DNA from: JADGGM01 sp035277485
GTDB taxonomy: Bacteria; Gemmatimonadota; Gemmatimonadetes; Gemmatimonadales; Gemmatimonadaceae
Direction of reading: 5' to 3'
DNA: 64,000 nt
NCBI GenBank assembly: GCA_035277485.1
Contig: DATEKK010000198.1
Coordinates: 1-64,000 of the forward strand
Under the pieces are notes generated by a model, which worked only from the letters and a program-made list of their open reading frames with translations, was not told where the DNA came from and made no database searches. Within the stretch, counting starts at the first letter, position 1, and every line of letters starts with the position of its first letter. The position numbers and the translations under genes are program-made. This document shows positions 42,456 to 51,318 of this stretch, piece after piece.

Positions 42456-43363
42456 GCGGCGCGGCCGAGGGCTGCCGGGGCCTCGATGCGACGTCCGGCA
42501 AAACCGGCGAGCGCCAGGAGCGTGAGCACGTAGGGGAGCGCGAGAAAGAGTTGGTACGGCACGCTCCAGCCCATCGCCTGGAACAAATACTGTAAGGCAC
42601 TCGCCGCGCCGAACAGCAGTGAGGCGACCAAGACGCCCATCGGGCGCCACCGACCGAGCACGACGATGGCAATCGCGATGAACCCGCGCCCGGCCGACAT
42701 GCCCTCCGCAAACGTGCCGGACTGGGACAATACCAGCGTCGCGCCCGCCATGCCGCCGAGCGAGCCGCCTACCACAAGGGTGATCCACCGCCAGCGAGGC
42801 ACGTTTACGCCGGAGACGCGAACCGACTCCAATCGTTCGCCGATCGCGCGGATCGCGAGACCCGCATGCGTCCGATACAACCACCACCACAACGCCGGCG
42901 CCACGAGATACACGAGGTACGTCGGCGGTGGCTGATCGAAGAACGTCGGTCCGAGCACGGGAATACGCGACAAGAGCGGCACCGCGACCGAGCCGGTCGT
43001 CGGGATGGTGAGCGCCGCACCGGTCGCTCCATAGAGCCCGCGATAGAGCGCCCCCGTTAGGCCAAGGACCAGCAGATTGATGGCTGTCCCGGTGATGATC
43101 TGGTCGGCGCGCATGGCCACGGCAAACACGCCGAACAGCGCCGCCACCGCCAACCCGGCCGCACACCCGGCGGCGAATCCGAGCGCCAGGTTGTTCGTGC
43201 CGGCGCCGAGCAGGGCGCCGAACGCGCCGCCGAGCACGATGCCTTCGAGCCCGATGTTGATGACGCCGGCGCGCTCGACCACGAGCTCGCCTAACGCCGC
43301 CAACGCAAGTGGCGTCGCCGTTCGCACCGACGCTTCGAGAAAGCTCGTGAGCGCCGTGGTCAC
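42452..43363 (-). CDS. BMP-type ABC importer permease 2 (BPD_transp_2 family)
   Basis: 303 aa, about eight to nine membrane helices. The family stretch ELVVERAGVINIGLEGIVLGGAFGAL and RADQIITGTAINLLVLGLTGALY mark nucleoside/BMP-type permeases (NupQ/YufQ-like). The conserved EAA-type loop is near LESVRVSGVNVPRWRW. The GTG start overlaps the upstream permease stop as GTGA, and the in-frame extension of about 250 residues is a shadow. Last gene of the importer operon. Confidence 0.88.
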   Translation of the reverse strand: MTTALTSFLEASVRTATPLALAALGELVVERAGVINIGLEGIVLGGAFGALLGAGTNNLALGFAAGCAAGLAVAALFGVFAVAMRADQIITGTAINLLVLGLTGALYRGLYGATGAALTIPTTGSVAVPLLSRIPVLGPTFFDQPPPTYLVYLVAPALWWWLYRTHAGLAIRAIGERLESVRVSGVNVPRWRWITLVVGGSLGGMAGATLVLSQSGTFAEGMSAGRGFIAIAIVVLGRWRPMGVLVASLLFGAASALQYLFQAMGWSVPYQLFLALPYVLTLLALAGFAGRRIEAPAALGRAA

Positions 43364-44484
43364 GATGCGTCCCCGGCACTCGGCGATCGCGCCCCCGCAA
43401 AGCGCCCGATGACGCCGGCCGCGGCGCCGCGACGGCTCATCGCGAGCAGGAGAAGAACGAGTGCAGCTTCGACCGCGGTCACCACCACCGACGGTACGGA
43501 CGCTTCGCGCTGCATGGAGAGGGCGCCAGCCTCGAGCGCCCCGAACAGGATCCCCGTGCCGAGAACGCCGAGCGGATCCAGGCCAGCGAGCAGCGCGACG
43601 GCGATCGCCGTGTAGCCATAGCCCGGCGAAAGGTTCTCGTACAACGCGTACGTGACACCGCTGACTTCGATCGCGCCGGCCAAGCCGGCGAGCGCGCCGC
43701 TCAGCAACAACACGTTGGTCGTGGTCCGGGCGACGTCGATTTGTCCCGCGATGTGCGCGGCGTCGGCGTTGGCGCCGATCGCACGAACGCGAAATCCGGC
43801 GGCAGTCGATCGCATGGCCCACCAGAGCACGATCGCCGCGGCGACGCCTAACGCAAATCCCCAGTGCAGCCGTGTCCCGGGAATGAGAAACGGCAAGTGC
43901 ATGTGCTCCGGAATCGGTTTGCTCTGGGGATACGCGTGACTCGGTTCCTGCAGCGGACCGCGCACCAGGTACCCCACGAGATCGAGTGCGACGAAGTTCA
44001 GCATGATGGTGCTGATCACCTCGAGCACGCCGAAGCGCGTGCGAAGCACCGCGGCGATGCCCGCCCAACACGCGCCTCCGGCGGCGCCGGCGACGAGGGC
44101 GATCGGGAGCGCGGCCCATCCCAGCGCGTCACCCCATGCGAGGCCGACGGCGGTCGCGAGAGCGGCTCCGATGAGCAGCTGCCCGTCCGCGCCGATGTTC
44201 CAGACGCCGGCGCGAAATGCGATCGCGACCGCAAGCCCCGTGAGAATGAGCGGCGTCGCACGGACGAGTGTGGACGACGTGAGTGCGTACCAGGCCCCGA
44301 ATGAGCCACGCCACAGGGCACCCATCGCGAGCGTGGCATCGAAGCCGGCCATTCGCAGCGCGATCCACAGCAGAATGAGCGAGAGCGCGGCAACGACAGC
44401 GGCAAGGGTCCCGCCCGTCAGCGACGAGCCGAGCCGCCGCCGCCGACTCGTCGAAAGGTCCGCTCCGGGGCTGGGGCCGGACAC
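43360..44484 (-). CDS. BMP-type ABC importer permease 1
   Basis: 374 aa. After a charged N-terminus (STSRRRRLGSS) come eight or more membrane helices, with PLILTGLAVAIAFRAGVWNIGADGQLLIGAA, the signature of NupP/YufP-like permeases, and RAIGANADAAHIAGQIDVART as the cytoplasmic coupling loop. It should form a heterodimer with the next gene product and be driven by the ATPase upstream. GTG 44484 lies ten bases after the MFS stop; a variant octamer occupies the gap. Confidence 0.88.
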   Translation of the reverse strand: MSGPSPGADLSTSRRRRLGSSLTGGTLAAVVAALSLILLWIALRMAGFDATLAMGALWRGSFGAWYALTSSTLVRATPLILTGLAVAIAFRAGVWNIGADGQLLIGAALATAVGLAWGDALGWAALPIALVAGAAGGACWAGIAAVLRTRFGVLEVISTIMLNFVALDLVGYLVRGPLQEPSHAYPQSKPIPEHMHLPFLIPGTRLHWGFALGVAAAIVLWWAMRSTAAGFRVRAIGANADAAHIAGQIDVARTTTNVLLLSGALAGLAGAIEVSGVTYALYENLSPGYGYTAIAVALLAGLDPLGVLGTGILFGALEAGALSMQREASVPSVVVTAVEAALVLLLLAMSRRGAAAGVIGRFAGARSPSAGDAS

Positions 44485-44494
44485 GTGCCGCTGC

Positions 44495-45718
44495 CTAACC
44501 GTGACCGCCGGCGAGACGCGCGCGATACTGCGCGGCCCGCAGCCGGAACATCGCGAGAGTACCGAAGAGCGGGCCCACCGCGAGAGGCGCAAACGCGTAG
44601 CCCCAGCCCCACTGCGCAACCCAAACCGGCACGGCCCGGATGCTCGCGACCGTGAGCAGAAAGCCGAGACAGGTCTGCACGGTGAGTGCGGTTCCCACGT
44701 ACTCGGGGGGCGCGAGCTCCGTCACACAGGCCGAGAACTGTGCGGAGTCGGCCACGATGCTCACGCCCCAGATCAACGTGATCACGCCGAGGACCATCGG
44801 CGACGCCGCCGCGCGATAGGCAACGCCGACGCCTAACGCACAACATCCGCTGATCACCATGGCGGTCATCGTCGTCGTCGTACGACCGAAGCGATCCGCG
44901 AACAACCCGGCAACCACGCACCCGATCGCGCCAGACGCGACCGTGGCGAACGCCATGATGCTCGGTACCACACGAGGCAGCGTGTGTTGGAGAGCAACCG
45001 CGGTCCAGAACAACCCGATCCAACTCCACATCGCGTACAACTCCCACATGTGGCCGAGGTAGCCTGCGGTCGCCAGGATCACACCGCGATCGCCGACGAC
45101 CCGTCGCAGTCCGGCGAGGCTCACGGTCGCCGACGGCGCTTGATACGGGCCCTCGCGAACCGCGAACAAGAAGAGGGCGGCGGCCGCGAGTGCCGCGGCC
45201 GCCGAGACCAAGAGAACGCCACGCCAATTCTGGTTAGGCGCCAGTGCGTTGATCAGGTGAGGTGAAGCCGATCCGATCGTGAGCGCGCCGACCAGCACGC
45301 CGATCGCCAGTCCCCGCCTGGATCGCCACCATCCAGCAACCAGCTTGATGCCGGGCGGATACACGCCGGCCAACGCCGCGCCTGTGATCGCCCGCAGGAC
45401 GAGCGCTCCCAAGGCGCTGTGCACGCGCTCGGCGATCAACAGCGTTGCGATGCCCGCCACGACTGCGCTCCACCCAGCGAAGCGCTCGGCGCGCCAGCGG
45501 TCGCTGAGCATGAACACCGAACCGACCAACGTCCCGGCCACGAATCCGAGCTGCACCGCCATCGTAAACCACGGGCCGCTCGCCGCAGGGAGGTGCCATT
45601 CTGCGATCATCGCCGGCGCTGCAACCGTCGCGCTGAACCACGGCGACATGCCGAGGACGAGACACGCCGCGAGAATGGCGAGCTGCGATCGTGCTGCCGC
45701 CTCGTCAGGCGCCGTCAC
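44495..45718 (-). CDS. Major facilitator superfamily transporter
   Basis: 407 aa with about 12 membrane helices. The N-terminal half has SRRGLAIGVLVGALTIGSASPHL and the C-terminal half ADRFGRTTTTMTAMVISGCCALGVG, both MFS loops. It resembles the nitrate/sugar-type MFS group, but the substrate is unknown. The GTG start overlaps the ABC ATPase stop as GTGA. Finding an MFS gene embedded between the ATPase and permease genes of an ABC importer is unusual and suggests a shared substrate or efflux partner. Confidence 0.85.
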   Translation of the reverse strand: MTAPDEAAARSQLAILAACLVLGMSPWFSATVAAPAMIAEWHLPAASGPWFTMAVQLGFVAGTLVGSVFMLSDRWRAERFAGWSAVVAGIATLLIAERVHSALGALVLRAITGAALAGVYPPGIKLVAGWWRSRRGLAIGVLVGALTIGSASPHLINALAPNQNWRGVLLVSAAAALAAAALFLFAVREGPYQAPSATVSLAGLRRVVGDRGVILATAGYLGHMWELYAMWSWIGLFWTAVALQHTLPRVVPSIMAFATVASGAIGCVVAGLFADRFGRTTTTMTAMVISGCCALGVGVAYRAAASPMVLGVITLIWGVSIVADSAQFSACVTELAPPEYVGTALTVQTCLGFLLTVASIRAVPVWVAQWGWGYAFAPLAVGPLFGTLAMFRLRAAQYRARLAGGHG

Positions 45719-47151
45719 GCGGCGCCCAGCATCGCGCGACCCGCGGCGTCGCGGTCGAGAGGAACCTCTCGCGCGCGCCCCTGGAACATCACGATGAGTC
45801 GATCCGCCAGCGACAGCACCTCGTCCAGGTCGCTCGAATAGAGAATGACGGCGGCGCCGGCGTCCCGCGCACGCAGAAGTCGCGCGTGCACCGCCGCGGT
45901 GGCCGCGATGTCGAGGCCGCGCGTCGGGTTTTCGACGATTACGATGCGAGGCTTCGCCTCCAGCTCGCGCGCCAACACCAGCTTTTGCTGGTTCCCCCCC
46001 GACAACGCGCCGGCCATGGCATCGGTGGATGGCGCGCGCACATCGTATTCCGTTAGGAGCGCGCCCGCGCGCGATCGAATGCTCGGCCACGCCAAGCGCC
46101 CGCGCGCGGCCCCGGCACCGCGCAACGCGAGATTTTCCGCGATGTCGAAATCGAGAATCAACGCGTCGCGATGGCGATCTTCCGGAACGAAGCCGATCGT
46201 CGTGGATCCCAGGACGCGTCCGGCGGTCGAAGGCAGCCGGCCCGCGAGACAGAGCAGCAGCTCGTGTTGACCCGCGCCGTCGACGCCCGCCACGCCGAGC
46301 ACTTCGCCCGACCGAACGTCGAGGCTCACTTCCCGGGCACGCACCACGCCACGCGCATCGGTCACGCTGAGGCCTTGCGCCGACAGCACGACGTCACCAG
46401 GCTCCGCATGTGCGTGACGCACGTCCGCGGGAGGCGCACCGCCAATCATCGCCTTCGCCAGCGTGATGTTGTCGACGTTGGTGACTGGCTCGGCGAGCAC
46501 CGTGCGTCCGTGGCGAAGCACCGTCACGTCGTCGGCGACGGAAAGTGCTTCCGGCAGCTTGTGTGTGATGAGCACGACGGCGCCGCCCGTGCCCGCGAAG
46601 CGACGCAGCATCGCGAGCAGATCGTCCGCTTCGCGCGGCGCGAGCACCGCTGTCGGCTCGTCGAGGATCAGCGTGCGCGCGCCGTGGGCCAAGGCTTTCA
46701 CGATTTCCAATCGCTGCTGCGCACCCACTGACAGGTCGCCGGCGCGCGCATCCGGGTCGAGCGCGAAGCCGGCGAGCTCGCCGATCTCCCGCACGCGCGC
46801 CCGCACGCGCTGCACGCGATACGCGCCGTGCCCGCCCAGCGCGACGTTCTCGGCAACGGTGAGCGCCGGAATGGAGCTGAAATGCTGGTGCACCATCCCG
46901 ATGCCTAACGCAATCGCGGCCGCGGGCGAGGAGAGCTCGACGAGGCGGCCGTGCACGCGGATCGCGCCTGCATCGGGACGGAGCAGCCCGAACGCGACGC
47001 GCATCAACGTCGTCTTGCCGGCCCCGTTTTCGCCGAGGAGGGCGTGGACCGTTCCGTCGCGCACCAGCAGCGACGCGTCGTCGAGCGCTCGCACCGAGCC
47101 GAAGCGGCGCGCGATGTTCTCGAGTGCGAGCGCGGCGCTGTTCGGCGTCAC
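45715..47151 (-). CDS. ABC importer ATPase with two nucleotide-binding domains
   Basis: 478 aa, tandem ABC ATPase of the sugar/nucleoside (RbsA/NupO) type. The first domain has GENGAGKTTLM, LSVGAQQRLEIVKAL and LILDEPTAVL. The second has a degenerate Walker A GVDGAGQHELL, LSGGNQQKLVLARE and VENPTRGLD. Degeneration of the second P-loop is normal in this family. It should power the two permeases downstream. GTG 47151 overlaps the NIF3 stop as GTGA. Confidence 0.92.
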   Translation of the reverse strand: MTPNSAALALENIARRFGSVRALDDASLLVRDGTVHALLGENGAGKTTLMRVAFGLLRPDAGAIRVHGRLVELSSPAAAIALGIGMVHQHFSSIPALTVAENVALGGHGAYRVQRVRARVREIGELAGFALDPDARAGDLSVGAQQRLEIVKALAHGARTLILDEPTAVLAPREADDLLAMLRRFAGTGGAVVLITHKLPEALSVADDVTVLRHGRTVLAEPVTNVDNITLAKAMIGGAPPADVRHAHAEPGDVVLSAQGLSVTDARGVVRAREVSLDVRSGEVLGVAGVDGAGQHELLLCLAGRLPSTAGRVLGSTTIGFVPEDRHRDALILDFDIAENLALRGAGAARGRLAWPSIRSRAGALLTEYDVRAPSTDAMAGALSGGNQQKLVLARELEAKPRIVIVENPTRGLDIAATAAVHARLLRARDAGAAVILYSSDLDEVLSLADRLIVMFQGRAREVPLDRDAAGRAMLGAA

Positions 47152-47921
47152 AGACCCGTGGGTACGTGCAGGAACGACCACGGGATTTGGAACTTGGCGC
47201 TCAGATCGGCGGCCAGCGCCTGGACGCCGAGCGCTTCGGTTGCGTAATGCCCGGCATAGATCACGACAATGCCTAACTCTTCGGCGTCGATCGCCGTCCA
47301 GTGCGGGCCCTCGCCGACGATGAGCGTGTCCACGCCGCGGAGTGCCGCCTCCGCGAGCGTGTCGTGCGATGCGCCGGCGCCGGTGCAGATCGCCCAACGC
47401 CTCGTGGCGCGTCCCGGTTCGCTCGCGGTGTGGCGAACCGACCCGCCATAGCGCTGCGCGAACTCGGCCGCGCGCGCAACGATCTCCGAAGTCGGTGAAT
47501 TCGAATCGCCGCCGACCCCGATGTCGATCGTCTGGTGCCTGGCAAAACCGAACGACTGCGTTAGGCCGAGCGCCCGGGCCAGGAGCGCGTTGTTGCCAAG
47601 GGTGGGGTGCGCGTCGAGCGGAAGGTGCGCAGAGTAGAGCGCCAGGCGTCCGGTGATGAGCGCGTCCATGCGACGAAACGCCGGCCCGCGCAACGGACGT
47701 ACGCCGCCCCAGAAGAGCCCGTGATGAACCAACAGCAGCTTGGCCCCGGCGGCTGCGGCGTCGCGAATCGTGCGCTCCCGCGCATCCACCGCCGCGGCGA
47801 TTCTCACGATGTCGTCGTCACTGTCGACCTGAAGCCCGTTTACCGCATTGGGGTAGTCCGGAATCTCCGCGATGCGCAGGAGGTCATCCAGGTACTGCGT
47901 TATCTCCGCGAGCGCCGCCAT
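47148..47921 (-). CDS. NIF3-like (DUF34) metal-binding protein
   Basis: 257 aa. The family start is ITQYLDDLLRIAEIPDYPNAVNGLQVD. Metal-site histidines are in LLLVHHGLFWGG and ALYSAHLPLDAH, and the C-terminal VIVIYAGHYATEALGVQAL adds another His. NIF3 proteins are near-universal and may act as metal hydrolases or GTP cyclohydrolase-like enzymes; the role is unsettled. It lies two bases after the BMP gene and overlaps the ATPase gene, so it is firmly within this operon. Confidence 0.9.
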   Translation of the reverse strand: MAALAEITQYLDDLLRIAEIPDYPNAVNGLQVDSDDDIVRIAAAVDARERTIRDAAAAGAKLLLVHHGLFWGGVRPLRGPAFRRMDALITGRLALYSAHLPLDAHPTLGNNALLARALGLTQSFGFARHQTIDIGVGGDSNSPTSEIVARAAEFAQRYGGSVRHTASEPGRATRRWAICTGAGASHDTLAEAALRGVDTLIVGEGPHWTAIDAEELGIVVIYAGHYATEALGVQALAADLSAKFQIPWSFLHVPTGL

Positions 47922-47923
47922 GC

Positions 47924-48952
47924 TCAGTGGGCGCTCGTTGAATCGACGAACTCGATGCGGGGCGGGTGCAGTCGCCCAGCGAGGATCGCCCGGCGCGTCG
48001 TGTCGAGCCGCGCTTGCAGCGCTGGCGTGATGAGTGACGCGAGCGCCGGATTGATGACGAGCTTGGTCACATCCGAACCTGTTCCCAGGTAGAGGATCCC
48101 CGGCTTGAACGTCCGCGCTTTCACTTGCCGCGCCACCGTTAGGAATGCGTGCGGCAGGTCGATGACGACGCTCGCGATGACGACGCCAGGTGCAACACCG
48201 TTCTGGTCCGAATTCGCTCCGAAAACATAGACGCCTTTCGATTCCTTGGCGGCCTGGAAAATACCCAGTCCGGCGGCGTCCGCATTCTGGAAAATGAAAT
48301 CGGCGCCGCGCTGGATTTGCGCGAGCGCCTGTTCTTTGCCGGCGCTCGCGTCGTCCCAATTGCCGATGTAGGACGTGAGGACAGTAACGTGTGGGTCGAC
48401 CGCGTGCACGCCGGCGGCAAACGCGAGGAAGCTGCTCTTCACCGGAGGCAGATCCGTGCCGCCAATCACACCGACGACGCGCGAGTGTGACAGCGTGCCC
48501 GCGATGACGCCGGCCAGGTAGGACGGCTCCTCGAATCCGAAAATCATCGGTGCGACGTTCGGTCCGGAGCGATTGCCCGACGTCGTGATGTAGATCGTAT
48601 GGGGATACTCAGGTCCCACTCGAGAAGCCGCGTCCTGAAATTCGAAGCCGTGACCGAACACGAGGTTGTATCCCTGTGCACCGTAGGCTCGGAAGTTCTC
48701 TTCGAAGTCGGCGGGCGTCTTCACCTGAATGTGGCTTATATGTGCTCCCATGCTGTCGCGAATGCGAAGCAAACCCTCATATGCGCCGGCGTTCCAGGCG
48801 TGGTCCGAAACGGGTCCCGGCGTTAACAGGGCCACCTTGAAATCAGTCGCATTCGCGACGTTCCCAGATCCCGCGCCGGCTCCGCAGGCCGAGAGTGCGC
48901 AAATGTGGAAGAGTGTGGAGAACAATCGCACATGCCTGTGTACAGCTGGCAT
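47924..48952 (-). CDS. BMP-family (PnrA-like) ABC transporter substrate-binding lipoprotein
   Basis: 342 aa. A signal peptide ends in lipobox LSAC, then the BMP fold: FKVALLTPGPVSDHAWNAGAYEGL, NLVFGHGFEFQDAA, VVGVIGGTDLPPVKSSFLAFAAGV, ADFIFQNADAAGLG and VYVFGANSDQNG. Known relatives bind purine nucleosides. It captures ligand for the importer encoded downstream. I chose ATG 48952 rather than 49006 because the earlier codon lies inside the bactofilin terminator hairpin. Confidence 0.9.
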   Translation of the reverse strand: MPAVHRHVRLFSTLFHICALSACGAGAGSGNVANATDFKVALLTPGPVSDHAWNAGAYEGLLRIRDSMGAHISHIQVKTPADFEENFRAYGAQGYNLVFGHGFEFQDAASRVGPEYPHTIYITTSGNRSGPNVAPMIFGFEEPSYLAGVIAGTLSHSRVVGVIGGTDLPPVKSSFLAFAAGVHAVDPHVTVLTSYIGNWDDASAGKEQALAQIQRGADFIFQNADAAGLGIFQAAKESKGVYVFGANSDQNGVAPGVVIASVVIDLPHAFLTVARQVKARTFKPGILYLGTGSDVTKLVINPALASLITPALQARLDTTRRAILAGRLHPPRIEFVDSTSAH

Positions 48953-48984
48953 AAGAGCTTGTGGTTTATTGCGTTGTGAAGGTG

Positions 48985-49027
48985 CAAAAAACGAAGGAGG
49001 CGACAACCGAATGTGGGTTGTCGCCTC
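48985..49027 (-). terminator. Intrinsic terminator after the bactofilin gene
   Basis: Perfect 12-bp arms GAGGCGACAACC (48997-49008) and GGTTGTCGCCTC (49016-49027) with a seven-base loop. On the minus strand the stem is followed by CTTCGTTTTTT. It ends the parA-parB-M23-bactofilin transcript just upstream of the BMP gene. Confidence 0.92.
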
Positions 49028-49065
49028 AAAGGTAGTACGGCGCTGTCCGACTGCCGAGTGGAGCC

Positions 49066-49503
49066 CTAGCGACCGAAGGCTAAAGAGGGGGTTTCGACTT
49101 CTTCGGCTTCGACATGCTCTTTGGCATCGGTGATGCGAACGGTGCCGTTGATGCGGCCACCTTCGACGACAGCGATTGCGCGGGTGTTGATGTCGCCGGT
49201 GATCACCGAGGTGCTTTGCACCTCGAGGCGCTCGCTGGCGTTGATCGTACCCTCGACTTTGCCGCCGACGACTGCTTCGCGCGTGGTGATGTCGCCGCGC
49301 ACTTCGCCCTGGCGACCAATCAGAACCTGGCGCCCGGCGTGAATGGATCCGTCGACGCGTCCTTCGACGCGAATGACGCCTTCGCTCTCGATGTCGCCGT
49401 CGATGCTCGTGCCCGCAGCGATGATCGACAGCGATGAGCTTCCGCCGACCGCGGAGCTCCGCGTCTCATCCGCTGCGCGCGCCTCCTTATTGAAGATCGC
49501 CAT
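49066..49503 (-). CDS. Bactofilin
   Basis: 145 aa. The central domain of about 100 residues is a right-handed beta-helix of short repeats: SIIAAGTSIDGDIESEGVIRVEGRVDGSIHAGRQVLIG, then GEVRGDITTREAVVGGKVEGTIN. Flanking tails are charged and disordered. Bactofilins polymerise without nucleotide and organise cell shape, stalks or, in Myxococcus, the ParABS region. Its start overlaps the end of the M23 gene by 17 bp, so it belongs to the par operon, and a strong terminator follows. Confidence 0.93.
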   Translation of the reverse strand: MAIFNKEARAADETRSSAVGGSSSLSIIAAGTSIDGDIESEGVIRVEGRVDGSIHAGRQVLIGRQGEVRGDITTREAVVGGKVEGTINASERLEVQSTSVITGDINTRAIAVVEGGRINGTVRITDAKEHVEAEEVETPSLAFGR

Positions 49504-50305
49504 TCGATGGTCCTTGTTTCATGAGCGACATGGGATCGACGCTCGAGCCGTTGTGAAGCACTTCGAAGTGAAGGTGCGCGGGAAGGGCGTTGGTTGGGCT
49601 GCCTAACACACCGATGACGGCGCCGGCCGCCACGTGACTTTTCTGGGACAGCCGCACGTTGTGCACATCCGCATACGTGGTTTCATAACCGTCGCGGTGT
49701 GCGATCCGAACCGTTGCGGTTCCCGAAGAATCGACACTGACCTCGACGACCGAACCCGCGCCCGAGGCACGAACCTCCGTGCCGGACGGCGCGTCGATAT
49801 CCATCCCGCGCGTCGATGAGGTGGTGTCGTCGCGCGCGACGATGGTGCCCGCCACAGCCAGCGGCCACTGGCTGGGAATCGAGTTGGCCGAGGTGTCCGC
49901 GGCTGGTGATGTCGCAGGGTTGCTCGCGGCTTCGCCGGTTTGGGGCGTCGACGCGCCGAGCATGTGCTGCACCTGTTGGAATCTGCTCTCGAGCGCCGTG
50001 AGTGCTGCCTGGAGTGTGTCGAGGCGCGTGACGTCCTGCTGCAGAGTTTGAACGCGATGGGTCAATCCCGGAACCCGTGCTGCTTGGGTGGCCAGGAAGA
50101 ACCAACTGAGCACGACGATGGCGAGAATGGTCCCGGCCGCGTACGCGCCGCGCCTTAGCAGGCGTACTTGGCGTTGCGTTAGGATGATCGTGCGATTGGC
50201 CAGGCCGCTTTCTCGCTGCACCTGGATGATCATCGACCCAGCATGCGGCGTGTAGATATTGCCGTACCCACGTCCAGACAGTTTTTCGCTGGGCTCTTTC
50301 GTCAC
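49487..50305 (-). CDS. Membrane-anchored M23/LytM-domain protein, probably catalytically impaired
   Basis: 272 aa. One membrane helix (GTILAIVVLSWFFLATQAA), a coiled-coil segment (VQTLQQDVTRLDTLQAALTALESRFQQVQ), a Pro/Ser linker and a C-terminal LytM domain. The HLHFEV motif is intact. The first zinc ligand should be His in HxGxD, but the protein reads STRGMDIDAPSGT, with Thr at that place. It may therefore bind or activate amidases rather than cut peptidoglycan. Encoded between parB and bactofilin, like shape-related M23 proteins elsewhere. GTG start overlaps the parB stop as GTGA. Confidence 0.85.
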   Translation of the reverse strand: MTKEPSEKLSGRGYGNIYTPHAGSMIIQVQRESGLANRTIILTQRQVRLLRRGAYAAGTILAIVVLSWFFLATQAARVPGLTHRVQTLQQDVTRLDTLQAALTALESRFQQVQHMLGASTPQTGEAASNPATSPAADTSANSIPSQWPLAVAGTIVARDDTTSSTRGMDIDAPSGTEVRASGAGSVVEVSVDSSGTATVRIAHRDGYETTYADVHNVRLSQKSHVAAGAVIGVLGSPTNALPAHLHFEVLHNGSSVDPMSLMKQGPSNGDLQ

Positions 50306-51210
50306 ATCGCGTCTCGTCGGCTTCCTAGAAGGAGATCGAGCAATCGATCAAGATCGTCGGCGGAATAGAAGACGATCTCGATGGCGCCGCGTCCCGAGTC
50401 GCGTTGTGAGATGGACACGTCGGTCTGCAGATGCCGGCGCAGTTCTTCGCTGGCGCGCCGAATCGCGGGAGGTATTTCGCTCTTTGCTGCGCCGCGGCGC
50501 GCGCGGGGCCGGGTGCGTGGAGCCTGTCCGGCTCGGGCTCGATCCTCGACGTCGCGGACGGTCAGTCCGTGGACGACGATCTCATTAGCGAGGGTGGTGA
50601 GCTGCCGTTCGTCGGAGATGGCGAGCAGGGCGCGGGCGTGTCCGAGGGTGATGTGGCCGTCTTGGAGGATGCGGCGGACGGACTCAGGTAAAGCCAGTAG
50701 TCGCAGTATGTTAGCGACAGTCGTGCGATCCTTCCCGACGAGTTCCGCTATCTGCTGTTGCGTTAGTGTAAAGTCACTAATCAGACGCTGATAGCCCTGC
50801 GCCTCTTCAATTGGATTCAGGTTCGATCGCTGGAGGTTCTCGACCAACGCAAGCGTCAACAGCATCTGGTCGTCGATGTCCTTCACGACGGCAGGGATCT
50901 CGTCCCAGCCAATTCGCGTTGCGGCGCGCAGTCGTCGCTCGCCGGCGATCAGTTCGAAGCCATCCCCCTTTGGCCGCGGTCGAACGACAATCGGCTGGAG
51001 CAGGCCATTCGCCTTGAGGCTGGCCTCGAGCTCCGCCAGCTCGTTCGGGTTGAACTCCACGCGCGGCTGGTAGGGGTTCGGATGAATGCGAGATAGCGCG
51101 ATTCGTTGAAGCGCCTGGCCCGCTGCCGCCTCGGCAGTGGATGCACTCGGCCGCGTTGAGAGCAGCGCTTCAAGCCCGCGTCCCAAGCGTCTGGGCTTTT
51201 CAGTAGACAT
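50302..51210 (-). CDS. parB: Chromosome partitioning protein ParB
   Basis: 302 aa. ParB/Spo0J family CTP-dependent DNA clamp. An N-terminal GRGLEALLS, the ParB/Srx region ISRIHPNPYQPRVEFN, QPIVVRP and GERRLRAATRIGWDEIPAVV, then the HTH that reads parS (LTQQQIAELVGKDRTTVANILRLL, GHITLGHARALLAI). The C-terminal dimer domain ends DDLDRLLDLLLG. Two parS sites lie about 1 kb upstream. Confidence 0.95.
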   Translation of the reverse strand: MSTEKPRRLGRGLEALLSTRPSASTAEAAAGQALQRIALSRIHPNPYQPRVEFNPNELAELEASLKANGLLQPIVVRPRPKGDGFELIAGERRLRAATRIGWDEIPAVVKDIDDQMLLTLALVENLQRSNLNPIEEAQGYQRLISDFTLTQQQIAELVGKDRTTVANILRLLALPESVRRILQDGHITLGHARALLAISDERQLTTLANEIVVHGLTVRDVEDRARAGQAPRTRPRARRGAAKSEIPPAIRRASEELRRHLQTDVSISQRDSGRGAIEIVFYSADDLDRLLDLLLGSRRDAM

Positions 51211-51318
51211 GATGGGGATGTATTGGGATGGCTTCGAATGCGATCATGTCAGCCTCGGATTTTTGAAAGCGACGGCTCGTCCGAGGGCGCTAGCAGGGAC
51301 GAGTCTCTCCGGACTCAC

